Shown: positions 45,201-53,937, counted from the first letter of the stretch. The stretch is DNA of 64,000 nt from Stigonema ocellatum SAG 48.90 = DSM 106950 (GCA_016903675.1 JADQBA010000016.1:1-64000); one strand, 5' to 3'. Notes: a model not told the origin generated them from the letters alone. Numbers and translations: made by a program.

Positions 45201-45818
45201 ACTAGCGTACTCGATGCCATCAATAGTTGGCCACAGACCACCCTGATTATGAGCCAAGTGGAACTGCCAGTATTGGTGCTGACCTGGTAGTCGGGCGCAG
45301 ACTGGGCCATGCACATTTCTCCAGTATTCATCGAACAGATTTAAGGAGATTCCCTTTCGTTTCCACAGGAGAACGTAGAAAACTACTTTGCCATTTTGAT
45401 CGCGTAAGGCATAATCGGCTTTTTTGATTGCTGATATCATTGCCGTTTTCCTTGGTTCAACATTACTTTGCTCAAAAATCTCATTTAGTGTGCCGAAGCA
45501 GCCAGCCACCTTATTGAATCCTGCATAAACACACATGAACAAAAGAAGTTCTTCAATTTCCTCGCGAGTAGCTCCCTGTTTGAGAGCCATGTTCACATGT
45601 GCGGCAAAAGGATTGCCGGAACCTCTGTGATCCTGATTGACAATATCAACTGCAAGCGTGATTAAAGCCTTGGTTCTTTGGTCAATTAATGGCAAACCCC
45701 ATGCTTCACCAGCTACACGAGTCACAAAGTCACCAAATTTCGGGTTGATACCTTTTAAACCTGCTTGCAGTTCCAAGTCATCCAAAACAGCATTTTCGTA
45801 TGGCTTATCCCGTGTCAT
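42294..45818 (-). CDS. 1174-aa seven-module protein: CMD, EthD x2, VOC, SRPBCC, SnoaL-like x2
   Basis: Modules in order, rough residues: carboxymuconolactone-decarboxylase-like (10-125; AHVNMALKQGATREEIEELL), EthD-like 1 (145-255; FDEYWRNVHGPVCARLPG), EthD-like 2 (285-400; GILKFGVMVKK), vicinal-oxygen-chelate/glyoxalase-like (445-650; GVQHVGVTVQDMSKSLEFYT, E-L-I-Y-F), SRPBCC (690-840), SnoaL-like 1 (880-995) and SnoaL-like 2 (1050-1174). All are small barrel or cone folds seen in aromatic polyketide and quinone pathways, catalysing decarboxylation, oxygenation or cyclisation. The ATG lies one base after the upstream stop. Whether this is a multistep enzyme is unproved; the VOC metal ligands (H in GVQHV, E near the end) look possible. 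Confidence 0.85.
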   Translation of the reverse strand: MTRDKPYENAVLDDLELQAGLKGINPKFGDFVTRVAGEAWGLPLIDQRTKALITLAVDIVNQDHRGSGNPFAAHVNMALKQGATREEIEELLLFMCVYAGFNKVAGCFGTLNEIFEQSNVEPRKTAMISAIKKADYALRDQNGKVVFYVLLWKRKGISLNLFDEYWRNVHGPVCARLPGQHQYWQFHLAHNQGGLWPTIDGIEYASQSEDQFDGIAELTFETEADRQTWFKAAVILMDDEHNLFSKAIGYNTSPGNSKTYVDGIPTGDPNGELGILKFGVMVKKADAVSVDEFRKYMTDSFAPAVVESDSVLKFRLHLFEFVDNSRPDADGVSHYEPPDKQYQAAFEIAFSNSLEMETFFASKEYALAVRNQAKYVKQINSFPERSAYTFVYNSQMTLAGQRSSKVANLIEKVGATNQLKSDIVSLMSGKQNVKSGLGHYLQGVQHVGVTVQDMSKSLEFYTKVLGGKLVIAENGLVGDEMQNTLFQKEDLDAIAQKLDLETFGVPNLRDAKEALDIKFISFGNACLELIYFRDAASPNTSNSSVASIPSHIGHVNAMHLSFHVKDEVDLNVFATMLEEECHKRGITNVVFNRIIRVKSEEERRNIALKYNSYKFWDEPDLLAESQPETDFGEFEGWALFYCKGPNGEQLEFNQVTRKVKEHFAKAQEEYYMANAKVPSLTSKQSGDTSQRVSATFSSPVNASLSTVWNVLLDKIENPGRYNPEAQDYQILERHGNQVLREMKALNMTIKEKITWDEKTREIRHTLVNNPLFIGQAVNTIVHPESNNPNAPLIITYTLDWEPYNDEARHLAQEIQAKLAQAVQQGVLNAISVAEQQDAQKESPKAVSNGKVRASTTNPSKSLLGRLPGTRSDMVKRLFSRGEAFDSDGFITFFTDTPVYHFGNFEACLDKAAIKKSADAFFSQISAVYHEIKMIWEVGDVVFVEMDVTYWRKDGSVVSLPCCDIFRIEGDKFSELRIFMDVNPVFDQTIPVASNASVFTTSLGEKLIPPSTMRKHFAEHPEGKERVKQGFVPKWSIAGPKWPIGSESVTNGKLSQQLQAMGELAQAVIAQDWQKVKTYLTDDIFYKVGSGEPVYGPQAVVDFFAQTFKNTAVFYGHDVRKIWQEPDIITLEMDAKYELVPSKQHVNIACCDIYRLRGNKVSEWRVYADMSPWQT

Positions 45819-45819
45819 A

Positions 45820-47373
45820 TTAGGCCGTAGTGATCAATTTCAATAATCCATCTGGGGCAAAAACATCGCGGTAGAAAGTCAGTTGCTCGGTTTTGAGGTG
45901 GCATGCACCTTTGTGACCACGTCGAAACCAAGTGACATTTCCCTTAGCAATTGTTTCGTTGGTTTCATCGTCCACACACTTCCATTCAAAGTAGGTAACT
46001 TCCCCATGAAACATAACGATTGGCCAGCACATAGTGACTCCTGGTTGCGCAATTAATGCCCACCAATGTTGCTCTCGCAATTTTTGTTGTTCCAAGCCGT
46101 AATACGGGCCATCCTGGCATAAATAAACGAGATCATCGCGATATTCACCGGTTAAAATATCGCCTCTTCCCTGCCTCAATGCCTCGCAATGAGTGGGCCA
46201 CCACTCCTTGTTCTCGAATTCAATCTGTTTTATGGTGTAATAAGAATCTATTTGTGGCAGCGTCTTTTCTTTCATCGCCACGTACTTTTCGGCATCCTCA
46301 ATGAGTTTTTTCGCTACATAGGAAGTCACAAGTCCCGGTCTGGAATAATCAGCTGCCAAATCTTTGTAGTAATTAGTTCGCTTTTTACTGGCAGTATTTG
46401 TAGTGTTTTGCAGCCGACTCTCATAACCATCCGAGGAACCATTGGAGTTTGAAATGAGCTTTTGATCTAGCATGAGCGAAACTATGTCCTCCTTTAGTTG
46501 ATTGGTTGCTCCAATGTTGACGATCAGATCTGCCACGGTGGAACTCCGCTGACCCGCTAGAGTCATCTGACCGTTGTAGACAAAAGTGTAGGCAGAACGC
46601 TCTGGAAATGGGTTGATTTGTTTGATATACTTTGCTTGATTTCTGACAGATGCTGCGTATTCTCTCGAAGCAAAGAACTTTTCCATTTCTAGAGGATTGG
46701 TGAAAGCAATTTCAAAAGCTGCCTGATACTGCTTGTCTGATGGTTCATAATGAGATACTCCAGCCGCATCTGTACGTGAATTGTCTACGAATTCAAACAG
46801 ATGCAGTCGGAACTTGAGAACCGATTCACTCTGAACAACAGCGGGCGCAAAGCTATCTGTCATATATTTGCGAAACTCGTCCACACTTACGGCATCTGCT
46901 TTCTTGACCATAACGTCGAACTTCAGGATACCTAGTTCTCCGTTTGGGTCGCCCGTGGGGATGCCATCAACATAAGTTTTGGAATTACCAAGGCTAGTGT
47001 TGTATCCAATTGCCTTGCTGAATAAGTTGTGTTCGTCATCCATGAGAATGGCAGCAGCTTTGAACCATGTCTGACGGTCGGCTTCTGTCTCAAAGGTTAA
47101 TTGGGCAATGCCATCAAACTGGTCTTCTTCTGGACAGGTGTACTCGATGCCATCAATAGCTGGCCACAGACCACCTTGATTATGAGCTAGGTGGAACTGC
47201 CAGTATTGGTGCTGACCTGGTAGTCGGGCGCAGACTGGACCATGAACGTCTCTCCAGTAGTCATCAAACAAATCTAAGGAGATTCCCTTTCGTTTCCACA
47301 GGAGAACGTAGAAGACTGCTTTGCCATTTTGATCGCGTAAGGCATAATCAGCCTTTCTGATTGCTGATATCAT
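45820..47373 (-). CDS. EthD-like x2 plus C-terminal SnoaL-like protein
   Basis: 517 aa beginning MISAIRKADYALRDQNGK. Two EthD-like domains (about 20-130 and 155-275) are nearly identical to those inside the 1174-aa protein, where the same MISAI follows the CMD module without a break. The C-terminal 190 residues (YYKDLAADYSRPGLVTSYVA, then WKCVDDETNETIAKGNVTWF) look like an NTF2/SnoaL-type domain of a different subfamily. Together with the separate CMD gene upstream it forms the split equivalent of the first three modules of the large protein. The next gene starts one base after the stop, so translation is coupled. Confidence 0.82.
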   Translation of the reverse strand: MISAIRKADYALRDQNGKAVFYVLLWKRKGISLDLFDDYWRDVHGPVCARLPGQHQYWQFHLAHNQGGLWPAIDGIEYTCPEEDQFDGIAQLTFETEADRQTWFKAAAILMDDEHNLFSKAIGYNTSLGNSKTYVDGIPTGDPNGELGILKFDVMVKKADAVSVDEFRKYMTDSFAPAVVQSESVLKFRLHLFEFVDNSRTDAAGVSHYEPSDKQYQAAFEIAFTNPLEMEKFFASREYAASVRNQAKYIKQINPFPERSAYTFVYNGQMTLAGQRSSTVADLIVNIGATNQLKEDIVSLMLDQKLISNSNGSSDGYESRLQNTTNTASKKRTNYYKDLAADYSRPGLVTSYVAKKLIEDAEKYVAMKEKTLPQIDSYYTIKQIEFENKEWWPTHCEALRQGRGDILTGEYRDDLVYLCQDGPYYGLEQQKLREQHWWALIAQPGVTMCWPIVMFHGEVTYFEWKCVDDETNETIAKGNVTWFRRGHKGACHLKTEQLTFYRDVFAPDGLLKLITTA

Positions 47374-47479
47374 TTTGACAACACCAATTTGATTGCATTA
47401 AAATCTGGGTTTTAAACAATGTAGTTTAAATTAAACCCAATTAAATTATTTTAAAAGTAGGGAGCGCTATTTCTGAATA

Positions 47480-47839
47480 TTAGGATAGAGAATCCCAAAT
47501 CTCATTAAGTGTGCCGAAGCAACCTGCCACCTTATTGAATCCCGCATAAACACACATGAATAAAAGAAGTTCCTCGATTTCCTCCCGAGTGGCTCCCTGT
47601 TTGAGAGCCATATTCACATGTGATCCAAAAGGATTACCAGGACCTGTGTGATCCTGATTCACAATATCAACCGCGATTGTAATAAAAGCCTTAGTTTTTT
47701 GATCAATTAATGGCAGACCCCATGCTTCGCCTGCTACACGAGTCACAAAGTCACCAAACTTCGGATTGATAGACTTTAAATTTTCTTGAAGTTCTTTGTC
47801 ATCCAAAACTGCATTTTTGTATGCCATTTCCCTCTCCAT
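47480..47839 (-). CDS. Carboxymuconolactone-decarboxylase-family protein
   Basis: 119 aa, the full size of a single CMD domain (AhpD-like fold): WGLPLIDQKTKAFITIAVDI and HVNMALKQGATREEIEELLL with the conserved histidine. It lacks the CxxC of AhpD and so is closer to the decarboxylase branch. Start at 47839 chosen because MEREMAYKNAV aligns residue for residue with MTRDKPYENAV of the fused protein. It is nearly identical to that protein's CMD module but ends in WDSLS. The downstream spacer of 106 bases separates it from the EthD gene. First gene of the domain-shuffled operon. Confidence 0.88.
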   Translation of the reverse strand: MEREMAYKNAVLDDKELQENLKSINPKFGDFVTRVAGEAWGLPLIDQKTKAFITIAVDIVNQDHTGPGNPFGSHVNMALKQGATREEIEELLLFMCVYAGFNKVAGCFGTLNEIWDSLS

Positions 47840-48185
47840 CTATTGAAACCGGGACAATGCTATCTTGACGCTAATTGATCATCCTGATGGGTGTCAGTGA
47901 CATCAAATTATGCACTTATTCATCTGTAATCTGCTTACTCTTGTTAGCATGACACCTCGCTGTTTGAAATCATGTGTTAGTTAGCGTTTGAAAACGTATA
48001 ATTTGTAGAAGTTCTACTAAAACATTCCAAAGGAATAGTAGACGGTTGTGTTGCAAAAAGTCTGGTAGAGATAGCATTTGTACTTACTGCACTCAGCCAC
48101 CGATACCTGATTCATGAACTCCAAGTATCAATTCACTGCGTACATCCTTCCAAAGGTGTCATCCTAACCCTCAAAAAACCCTACT
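47840..48185. other. Promoter-side spacer of the domain-shuffled operon
   Basis: No gene. AT-rich and likely to hold the operon promoter; I see no operator or repeat I can define. Confidence 0.4.
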
Positions 48186-48295
48186 TTAGACTAATACTTT
48201 TAACAATGCTTGAAGCTTGAGTTAAATTTCTGCCAGATCTTTGTCAGAATCCAAACCAGTGACGATACCAGCACCCGCGTAAGGTCTGGCGCGAC
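48186..48295 (-). pseudogene. Relic of a second menF (isochorismate synthase) 3' end
   Basis: On the minus strand this segment matches the 3' end of menF (52449-52566) over about 110 bases, by eye around 85 percent identical, including TTAGACTAAT at the stop and the region GATACCAGCACC. It ends near GCGCGA, after which the sequence differs. No menF 5' part is present. The 4.2-kb block between the relic and menF contains tnpB and the cyclase gene, so an older duplication or insertion event is likely. Confidence 0.8.
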
Positions 48296-48364
48296 CCAAG
48301 CTGTCTTCCCACCGCCCTTCCTTGCGATCGCCATCGGCAATCACTCTTTACCACCTACTACCTA

Positions 48365-48480
48365 CCACCTACCTCTTGGTCAGATAAATTATTTATTGAC
48401 ACTCCCCATGCCTAAAGGCAAGGGGATTCTGTAAGAGTTTGGGCCGTATCTCCTACATATCCAACTGTCGGAGTTTCCCA
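48365..48480 (-). ncRNA. Candidate omega-RNA / right end of the TnpB element
   Basis: By analogy with IS200/IS605-family elements, the guide RNA overlaps the tnpB 3' end and runs past it into the element's right end. Here the end of tnpB is followed by CCCCATGCCTAAAGGCAAGGGG, a hairpin suitable for a right end. A partly similar sequence (CCCCATGTCTAAAGCCAGGGG) lies upstream at 50030-50050. Boundary and RNA are inferred, not shown. Confidence 0.35.
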
Positions 48481-49953
48481 CACATGGCGGTGATTCCCAG
48501 AGGCTTGGTTCTTGGACTCAACGCACCCAGGCGTTGATAACTTCACAAGCGTAACTTTCCCCCAATCCGGGGGTAGGGTCAATTTATTTTTTGGGAAGAC
48601 CAATCCCGCTCTTTTAGCAAGTGTTCTACTCGCTTTTGTGTCGGCGTGATCTACGTGTTTACAATTAACACAAAGGAACTTTTCGCCTTCACGATTTTTT
48701 TTATCAACATGCCCACATTCTGGACATTCTTGGGACGAGTGCTTAGCTGGGACTACCATTACTGGCTTACCCGTTTTGACTGCAAGCCAAGCAACTTTGT
48801 TAAAAATATCACCCCAACCAGCATCTTGAATAACGCGGTTCAATCCAGTTTTTTGGCTTGCCCCGTTGCGTTTGTATGCGCCTTTGCCATCGTGCTTAGG
48901 CTTAGCACGCTTGACCATATTCTTGATTTTCAAGTCTTCTCGTGCCACAGCATCAGCAGTCTTGACAATAGTGGATGCGACTTGCCAATTGTGCCCATCC
49001 CGGCTTAGGGCAATTTTGTGCTGCTGTTTGGCTAATTTCTTGACAGCCTTAATTTTGTTCTTAGAACCTTTTTGTTTACGGGCAATAGCACGTTGACGCA
49101 TCGCTAACCGACGTGCCGTCCTCGAACGCGTTGCGAAGCGTTTATTCTCAAGGAAGCTACCATCCGACAAAGCAACCAGCTTGTTGATACCCACGTCAAT
49201 ACCAACAACTGATTTAGACAAATCGAGTGGCTTCAACTCTGGCAACATACCAGGAATCTCAACCAACAGGGATATGTACCAACTACCACCCTCGCGCTTG
49301 ATTGTGCAAGTCCTTAAATCCTGGATCAGGGATAAGTCGCGGCTGTTGTGAAATTTTACTTCGCCAATTCCAGGAAGGTAAGCGGTAGCATAGTTTTTGC
49401 GGATATGGCGTAGGACAACACGACCTGGTTTGTACTCAAAAGAATCTAGTCGTTTAAGGAACTGCGGGAAACCTCTACCCTGCTTCCAAAAGTTGGCGTA
49501 GGCTGTGTCCAATTTGGCAATGTTGCGCTGCAAAACGTCTGAACTGATGGTAGCAAAGCTATCCAAGGATTGCCTTAGCGAGGACGTGACCTTCATCTGA
49601 ATACCAGACGCTGAATCCCACTCACGCCTGGTTCCGATAACTTCCTTGGTCGTTTTGTCCTTAACTTTAGATTGCTTGGTTGCTATCTCTAAATTTTGGG
49701 GGATAACACCATGCTTGAGAACTGGGCAGGTTAGGGGACAGGAAGAGCCGTATTCTACCTTGGAATCTAGATCGCAGTAGGCTCCATAGGCATAAGCAAT
49801 AAAGGTATCAATATCTTGGTTGTTAGTGTAGAACCCGTCTATCCGTTCTCTTAAAGCATAATTACGATGTTTTCGCAACGTTACTAACCAATCCTCAAGA
49901 GTCTCCTCTTGGGATTGGTTGGGTAACATCTTGAAATTCCATCGTACTTGCAC
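48412..49953 (-). CDS. tnpB: TnpB, RNA-guided nuclease of an IS200/IS605-family element
   Basis: About 513 aa from GTG 49953 (VQVRWNFKMLPNQS), chosen for AAGGAAG upstream and the usual TnpB N-terminus; a longer frame to 50025 exists. RuvC motifs: GIDVGINKLVALSDG (first Asp), AREDLKIKNM (Glu) and DHADTKASRTL (last Asp); zinc ribbon CPECGH ... CVNC. The nuclease therefore looks intact. TnpB cuts DNA matching its omega-RNA guide and preserves the element at its donor site. No tnpA transposase is present, so the element is non-autonomous or fossilised in place. The REDL motif and second half are normal in length. Confidence 0.92.
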   Translation of the reverse strand: MQVRWNFKMLPNQSQEETLEDWLVTLRKHRNYALRERIDGFYTNNQDIDTFIAYAYGAYCDLDSKVEYGSSCPLTCPVLKHGVIPQNLEIATKQSKVKDKTTKEVIGTRREWDSASGIQMKVTSSLRQSLDSFATISSDVLQRNIAKLDTAYANFWKQGRGFPQFLKRLDSFEYKPGRVVLRHIRKNYATAYLPGIGEVKFHNSRDLSLIQDLRTCTIKREGGSWYISLLVEIPGMLPELKPLDLSKSVVGIDVGINKLVALSDGSFLENKRFATRSRTARRLAMRQRAIARKQKGSKNKIKAVKKLAKQQHKIALSRDGHNWQVASTIVKTADAVAREDLKIKNMVKRAKPKHDGKGAYKRNGASQKTGLNRVIQDAGWGDIFNKVAWLAVKTGKPVMVVPAKHSSQECPECGHVDKKNREGEKFLCVNCKHVDHADTKASRTLAKRAGLVFPKNKLTLPPDWGKVTLVKLSTPGCVESKNQASGNHRHVWETPTVGYVGDTAQTLTESPCL

Positions 49954-50149
49954 TTTGGTTGCTTCCTTGACTAGATAGTTTAGATTTAAAAGAAGTTTAA
50001 CAGGGGACTGAAGTCCCCTACGCACTTACCCCATGTCTAAAGCCAGGGGCTTGCGTGCTATGAGTTTTGCTCAATGGTTGCCCACATTTGTTACAGAAGT
50101 TGAAATTAGCCATATTGTTTTTCCCACAATTGGTACATAAAATATCATG

Positions 50150-52141
50150 TTAAACTGGAGTTTGAGGCTGAGCCGCGCTCTTGTCAACATTGGTAGAGTC
50201 AGATTTAGTAGGTGCGCTCTTCCTGATTGATTTATACAGAGTATCAAGCCTCGCCTCTACATCCGGGGGGATAGCTGTGAAATCGATATAAAAACTACCC
50301 GTAGCAGATGGTTTTTCTAAGACCTTGGCATAAATATCTTCGTTGACTTCTGCTTGAGGGTTTATGGGTAACAAGTTTAGTTTGATATTGCTCAACGGTG
50401 AAGGTACACTCTCTGCTTCTACATCATCGCAGCGAACTTCAGATCCCTTAGCTGAAAGCTTAACTAAACTTCCCTTGAACAGCGTTTCACCAATATCCTT
50501 TCCATCCAGAACCACGTATTGTACCGGGATGGTTTCGGGAAGAGAAAAGAATACCTGCTCTTGTTTAGTCAAAAAGAGATTATATTCCCCACCGATACCC
50601 CCGACTTCATAGATTGTGATCGGCTGTTTAACTCCTTTGAGTTGTACCTCCTTTTGCCCATCGATTTTCACCATTGATCCAGCCGCTTTTAAGGTCGCAT
50701 CTGAAATCAGAATTTGACCACCTACTGTACAGGATTCTATGCGGTAAGTCAGGTTCACCTGGCTGCCAACGATACCGTACTTGGTGCGTTTTTCTGAGCC
50801 GATATTTCCCACCACAACAATGCCAGTATTGATGCCGATGCCCATTTCTAGTTTCGGCAACTCCCACTCGTCCATCTTTTCGTTGACATGAAGCATTGCC
50901 AACTGCATGTCAATGGCACAGGCCACAGCCCTAGCTGCATCGTCGTTTCTGGCAATAGGGGCACCAAAAATCACCAAAATCCCATCCCCCATAAATTCAT
51001 CAATTGTTCCCTGGTACTTAGTAATGACATTTACCATCCATTTCAGATAGACGTTGAGGATTTTAATGACTTCTTCGGGGGACAATCGTTCTGAAAGGCT
51101 TGTGAATCCTCTTAAATCCGAGGTCAGGATGGTCACTCTCTGCCTCTCGCCACCGAGTTTCAATCCTTCGGTGTTTTGCATCAACTTGTCTACCACTTCA
51201 TCAGTCAGATAACGCCCAAAAACCCCCCGAATCAGCGCGTAACTTTTTTCTAACTGTATGTTGACTTTAGTCAAATCCGCAGTGCGTTCCCTGACACGGA
51301 ACTCTAATTTCTTTGCGATTTGACGCAGCCTATTCAAAGACACGGTTAGCCCTGAGAGTCCCAACACGATTATTCCCCCTAACGTGACAAATGTTCCCGT
51401 CAACGTTGTTTTGGTCTGCTCTCTAAAGCTGTCTAGGGGCTGAATAATCTCCCAAACTCCTCTAACATCCCCCACTTTCCAGTCTTTTTTGGGACTATCA
51501 GGGCGAGTGTTGTGACAAGCGACGCAGGTGGCGTCCATAACGCTGGCTGCCGCATATCGTAATGAGATAAGATTTTGGAACTTCTCAATGCGAAAAAATG
51601 GCTGATTGGGATCTTGTCTTAAGCTGCTGAGCGCTTTCTTTTGAAAATCGTCTTTGATACCACCTTTGGCTTTTCGCCAGGGAAAGGGGAAGTCACTATA
51701 CAGCCGATACAACTTCCCAGGGCTTTTTTGGCTGATGCCCTGCCCGAGTTCGATGGCGTATGTTGCTGGTAGGGGAATTGCCCCCGGATGAGTTAGGTAG
51801 TCAGGGCGGACCTGAATCCCAGGAACTTTTTTCGCACGATCAACGACCTCGTCATTGTAGAGCTTGACCGCTACCTCAATAGATTCAATAGACAAGGCTG
51901 CATTCTGAAGTGCTTGTGATTCAATCAGGTTGTTCGCGAGATGAAACGTATTCGACAAAGCCAACCCTCCTCCTGCGCAAAACAGGATCGTCAGAATGAG
52001 GATAGTCCGCTCAACGAACAGTTTGAGGAACCATTGCAAGGCTTGAGAAATGAACTGTTTCACAGCACCACCTAAGTCAATATAAGAACAACCCATCTTG
52101 ACAATGGGGAGTGGGTAAGAGAATTTTTCATACTTCGTCAT
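50150..52141 (-). CDS. Membrane-bound heme-sensor class III nucleotide cyclase
   Basis: About 663 aa from ATG 52141; ATG 52096 is possible. Order: transmembrane helix (about 40-62), extracytoplasmic DUF3365/Tll0287-like domain (about 65-245) with the c-type heme motif CVACHN, second helix (about 250-275), a HAMP-like linker and coiled coil, then the cyclase (about 330-510; TSDLRGFTSLSERL with the metal Asp, EFMGDGILVIFG, YGIVGSQVNLTYRIES). A C-terminal region (about 530-620) resembles a PilZ-like or adaptor domain. It would make cAMP or cGMP in response to redox or gas at the heme; the substrate residues cannot be read with certainty. Confidence 0.88.
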   Translation of the reverse strand: MTKYEKFSYPLPIVKMGCSYIDLGGAVKQFISQALQWFLKLFVERTILILTILFCAGGGLALSNTFHLANNLIESQALQNAALSIESIEVAVKLYNDEVVDRAKKVPGIQVRPDYLTHPGAIPLPATYAIELGQGISQKSPGKLYRLYSDFPFPWRKAKGGIKDDFQKKALSSLRQDPNQPFFRIEKFQNLISLRYAAASVMDATCVACHNTRPDSPKKDWKVGDVRGVWEIIQPLDSFREQTKTTLTGTFVTLGGIIVLGLSGLTVSLNRLRQIAKKLEFRVRERTADLTKVNIQLEKSYALIRGVFGRYLTDEVVDKLMQNTEGLKLGGERQRVTILTSDLRGFTSLSERLSPEEVIKILNVYLKWMVNVITKYQGTIDEFMGDGILVIFGAPIARNDDAARAVACAIDMQLAMLHVNEKMDEWELPKLEMGIGINTGIVVVGNIGSEKRTKYGIVGSQVNLTYRIESCTVGGQILISDATLKAAGSMVKIDGQKEVQLKGVKQPITIYEVGGIGGEYNLFLTKQEQVFFSLPETIPVQYVVLDGKDIGETLFKGSLVKLSAKGSEVRCDDVEAESVPSPLSNIKLNLLPINPQAEVNEDIYAKVLEKPSATGSFYIDFTAIPPDVEARLDTLYKSIRKSAPTKSDSTNVDKSAAQPQTPV

Positions 52142-52292
52142 GAACGAAGGTGATATCAATTCTCCAAAATCTGGCTACACATCAATCCCCACGTCTGGTG
52201 TTTCAATATTTGTAGCCAACTTAAAGGGATTTAGTATGAGTGGGGGTCTGAGTTCAATCTTAGTACTAAATTTATTTTTATGTGAAAATTCT

Positions 52293-52320
52293 GTAGAGAC
52301 GTTACATGTAACGTCTCTAC
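52293..52320. repeat. 28-bp perfect palindrome
   Basis: GTAGAGACGTTACA / TGTAACGTCTCTAC, perfect over 28 bases, in the spacer upstream of the cyclase gene and downstream of menF. It could be a terminator or one of the dispersed cyanobacterial repeats; a GTAGGGGCGC-type hairpin follows near 52369-52393. The rest of the spacer 52142-52455 shows no gene. Confidence 0.7.
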
Positions 52321-52455
52321 ATCGACCGACTATCCTATTTACAACTCAAATAGGACAGAGAAATGATGTAGGGGCGCAAGCACGAGCGCCCCAAAAGCGG
52401 ATTTCAACGAACGCATAATTAATTTTCACGACTATGTTTATTAGGTTAATAGTCC

Positions 52456-53871
52456 TTAGACTAATGCTTTCAACAATGCCTGAAGCTTGAGTTGAACTTC
52501 TGCAAGTTCTTTGTCAGGATCGGAACCGGCAACGATACCAGCACCTGCGTAAAGTCTGGCGCGATCGCCATCGATCAGCGCTGAACGAATTCCGACAATA
52601 AACTCGCAGTTACCGTTCGAGTCAACCCAACCCAGAGGCGCAGCATATAAACCCCTTTCAAAGCTTTCATAACGACGAATTTCGCTACAAGCAACATCTC
52701 GTGCTGCACCTGCAACTGCTGGTGTAGGATGCAGTTGAGCAACAATTTTTAAGGGATGCACGTTAGCAGGAACTATGGCGCTGATTGGAGTCCATAAATG
52801 CTGGATATTAGATAACTGTCGCAAGCGAGGTGCTAACACTTGCGGTAATAAACCTAGCTGACATAGGCTTTGAGTAATAAAATCAATCACCAAAGAATGT
52901 TCGTGCCTTTCTTTTTCACTGTTCACTAAGAGATTGGCGTTGGCTGCATCTTCAGCAGGTGTTTTCCCTCGTGGTGCGCTTCCTGCCAAAGCATCGGTGA
53001 TTAACTGTTGATTGTGAATACTAATTAAGCGTTCTGGACTTGCCCCAATAAAATTTTGTCCCTTACCGTTACTGAGAGAAAATATATAACAATTAGGATG
53101 TAGTTGTCGCAGGTTGCTTAAGGATTTAAATAAGTTAAAATGAGTGTTTGACCTGACATCTAATGCATCGGCAAGAACAACTTTACTTAAATGATTATTC
53201 CGAATAGTTTGCAAAGCTGACAAAACTGAAAGTTTAAATTTCTCAGGATTAGCAACAGATTGTTTACTAAATTTAGCAGGAGAAAAATCAAAATGTGGGG
53301 CGCGATCTCCTAAGAAATTAATTCTTTCAATTTGTTCCCATAAAGTCTGCAAAATATTCTCAATATTTATGCCACCATTGATAATGGTATTGGCAACTAA
53401 TATGCAGCGCTCATTTTTAACAGCTATTTGCCAACGAGGGAGAAAAACTGTAGCTGCTGGAAATGGGTTATCTTCTTGGTCATTTTTGTCAAAGAAACTA
53501 AAGCCGCAAAAAAACAGTGGTCCAGAAAAAGGTTGATTTGTCTGAGAAAAAGAAGTGATTTTGCGAAGACACTTTTGAATAAAGTATTCTGATTTAATAA
53601 AACGGTCTTTTCCAGGAATTTCTAACTTTGCTACAGCACCAAGAGCTGCGATCGCTTCTTTTTTGCTCTGATTCTCCCAATAAAAATTTAGTTGATTTGG
53701 TTGTGCCAGGTGATCGAATACTACCAATGGGTCAACCAAATCAATTTCCAGCGAAATATTGACAATTTGCGTGCAGTTACTTTTTATGCCATTCCGCTCT
53801 TGCTCTAAAAGAAATTGATATAGTTCCCTATTATATACAAAGGAGTGCGCTGGACATGGTGAAACTGTCAT
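52456..53871 (-). CDS. menF: Isochorismate synthase (menaquinone/phylloquinone pathway)
   Basis: About 471 aa from ATG 53871 (MTVSPCPAHSF). The chorismate-utilising fold is shown by LSKVVLADALDV, FIGASPERLISI, GSAPRGKTPAED, HLWTPI and the C-terminal ARLYAGAGIVAGSDPDKE, all MenF/EntC/TrpE family motifs; the position of a lysine base (V-V-L-A-D-A) fits isochorismate synthase. It isomerises chorismate to isochorismate, the first dedicated step of phylloquinone synthesis for photosystem I. It is transcribed away from menA; a short frame lies in the divergent spacer. A relic of its 3' end lies at 48186-48295. Confidence 0.92.
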   Translation of the reverse strand: MTVSPCPAHSFVYNRELYQFLLEQERNGIKSNCTQIVNISLEIDLVDPLVVFDHLAQPNQLNFYWENQSKKEAIAALGAVAKLEIPGKDRFIKSEYFIQKCLRKITSFSQTNQPFSGPLFFCGFSFFDKNDQEDNPFPAATVFLPRWQIAVKNERCILVANTIINGGINIENILQTLWEQIERINFLGDRAPHFDFSPAKFSKQSVANPEKFKLSVLSALQTIRNNHLSKVVLADALDVRSNTHFNLFKSLSNLRQLHPNCYIFSLSNGKGQNFIGASPERLISIHNQQLITDALAGSAPRGKTPAEDAANANLLVNSEKERHEHSLVIDFITQSLCQLGLLPQVLAPRLRQLSNIQHLWTPISAIVPANVHPLKIVAQLHPTPAVAGAARDVACSEIRRYESFERGLYAAPLGWVDSNGNCEFIVGIRSALIDGDRARLYAGAGIVAGSDPDKELAEVQLKLQALLKALV

Positions 53872-53937
53872 GGATCTCAAAATAGTAAAGTTTTTTGAAG
53901 TTAACTTCCTAAAGAGTGATAAACCGTGGTGGTATTT

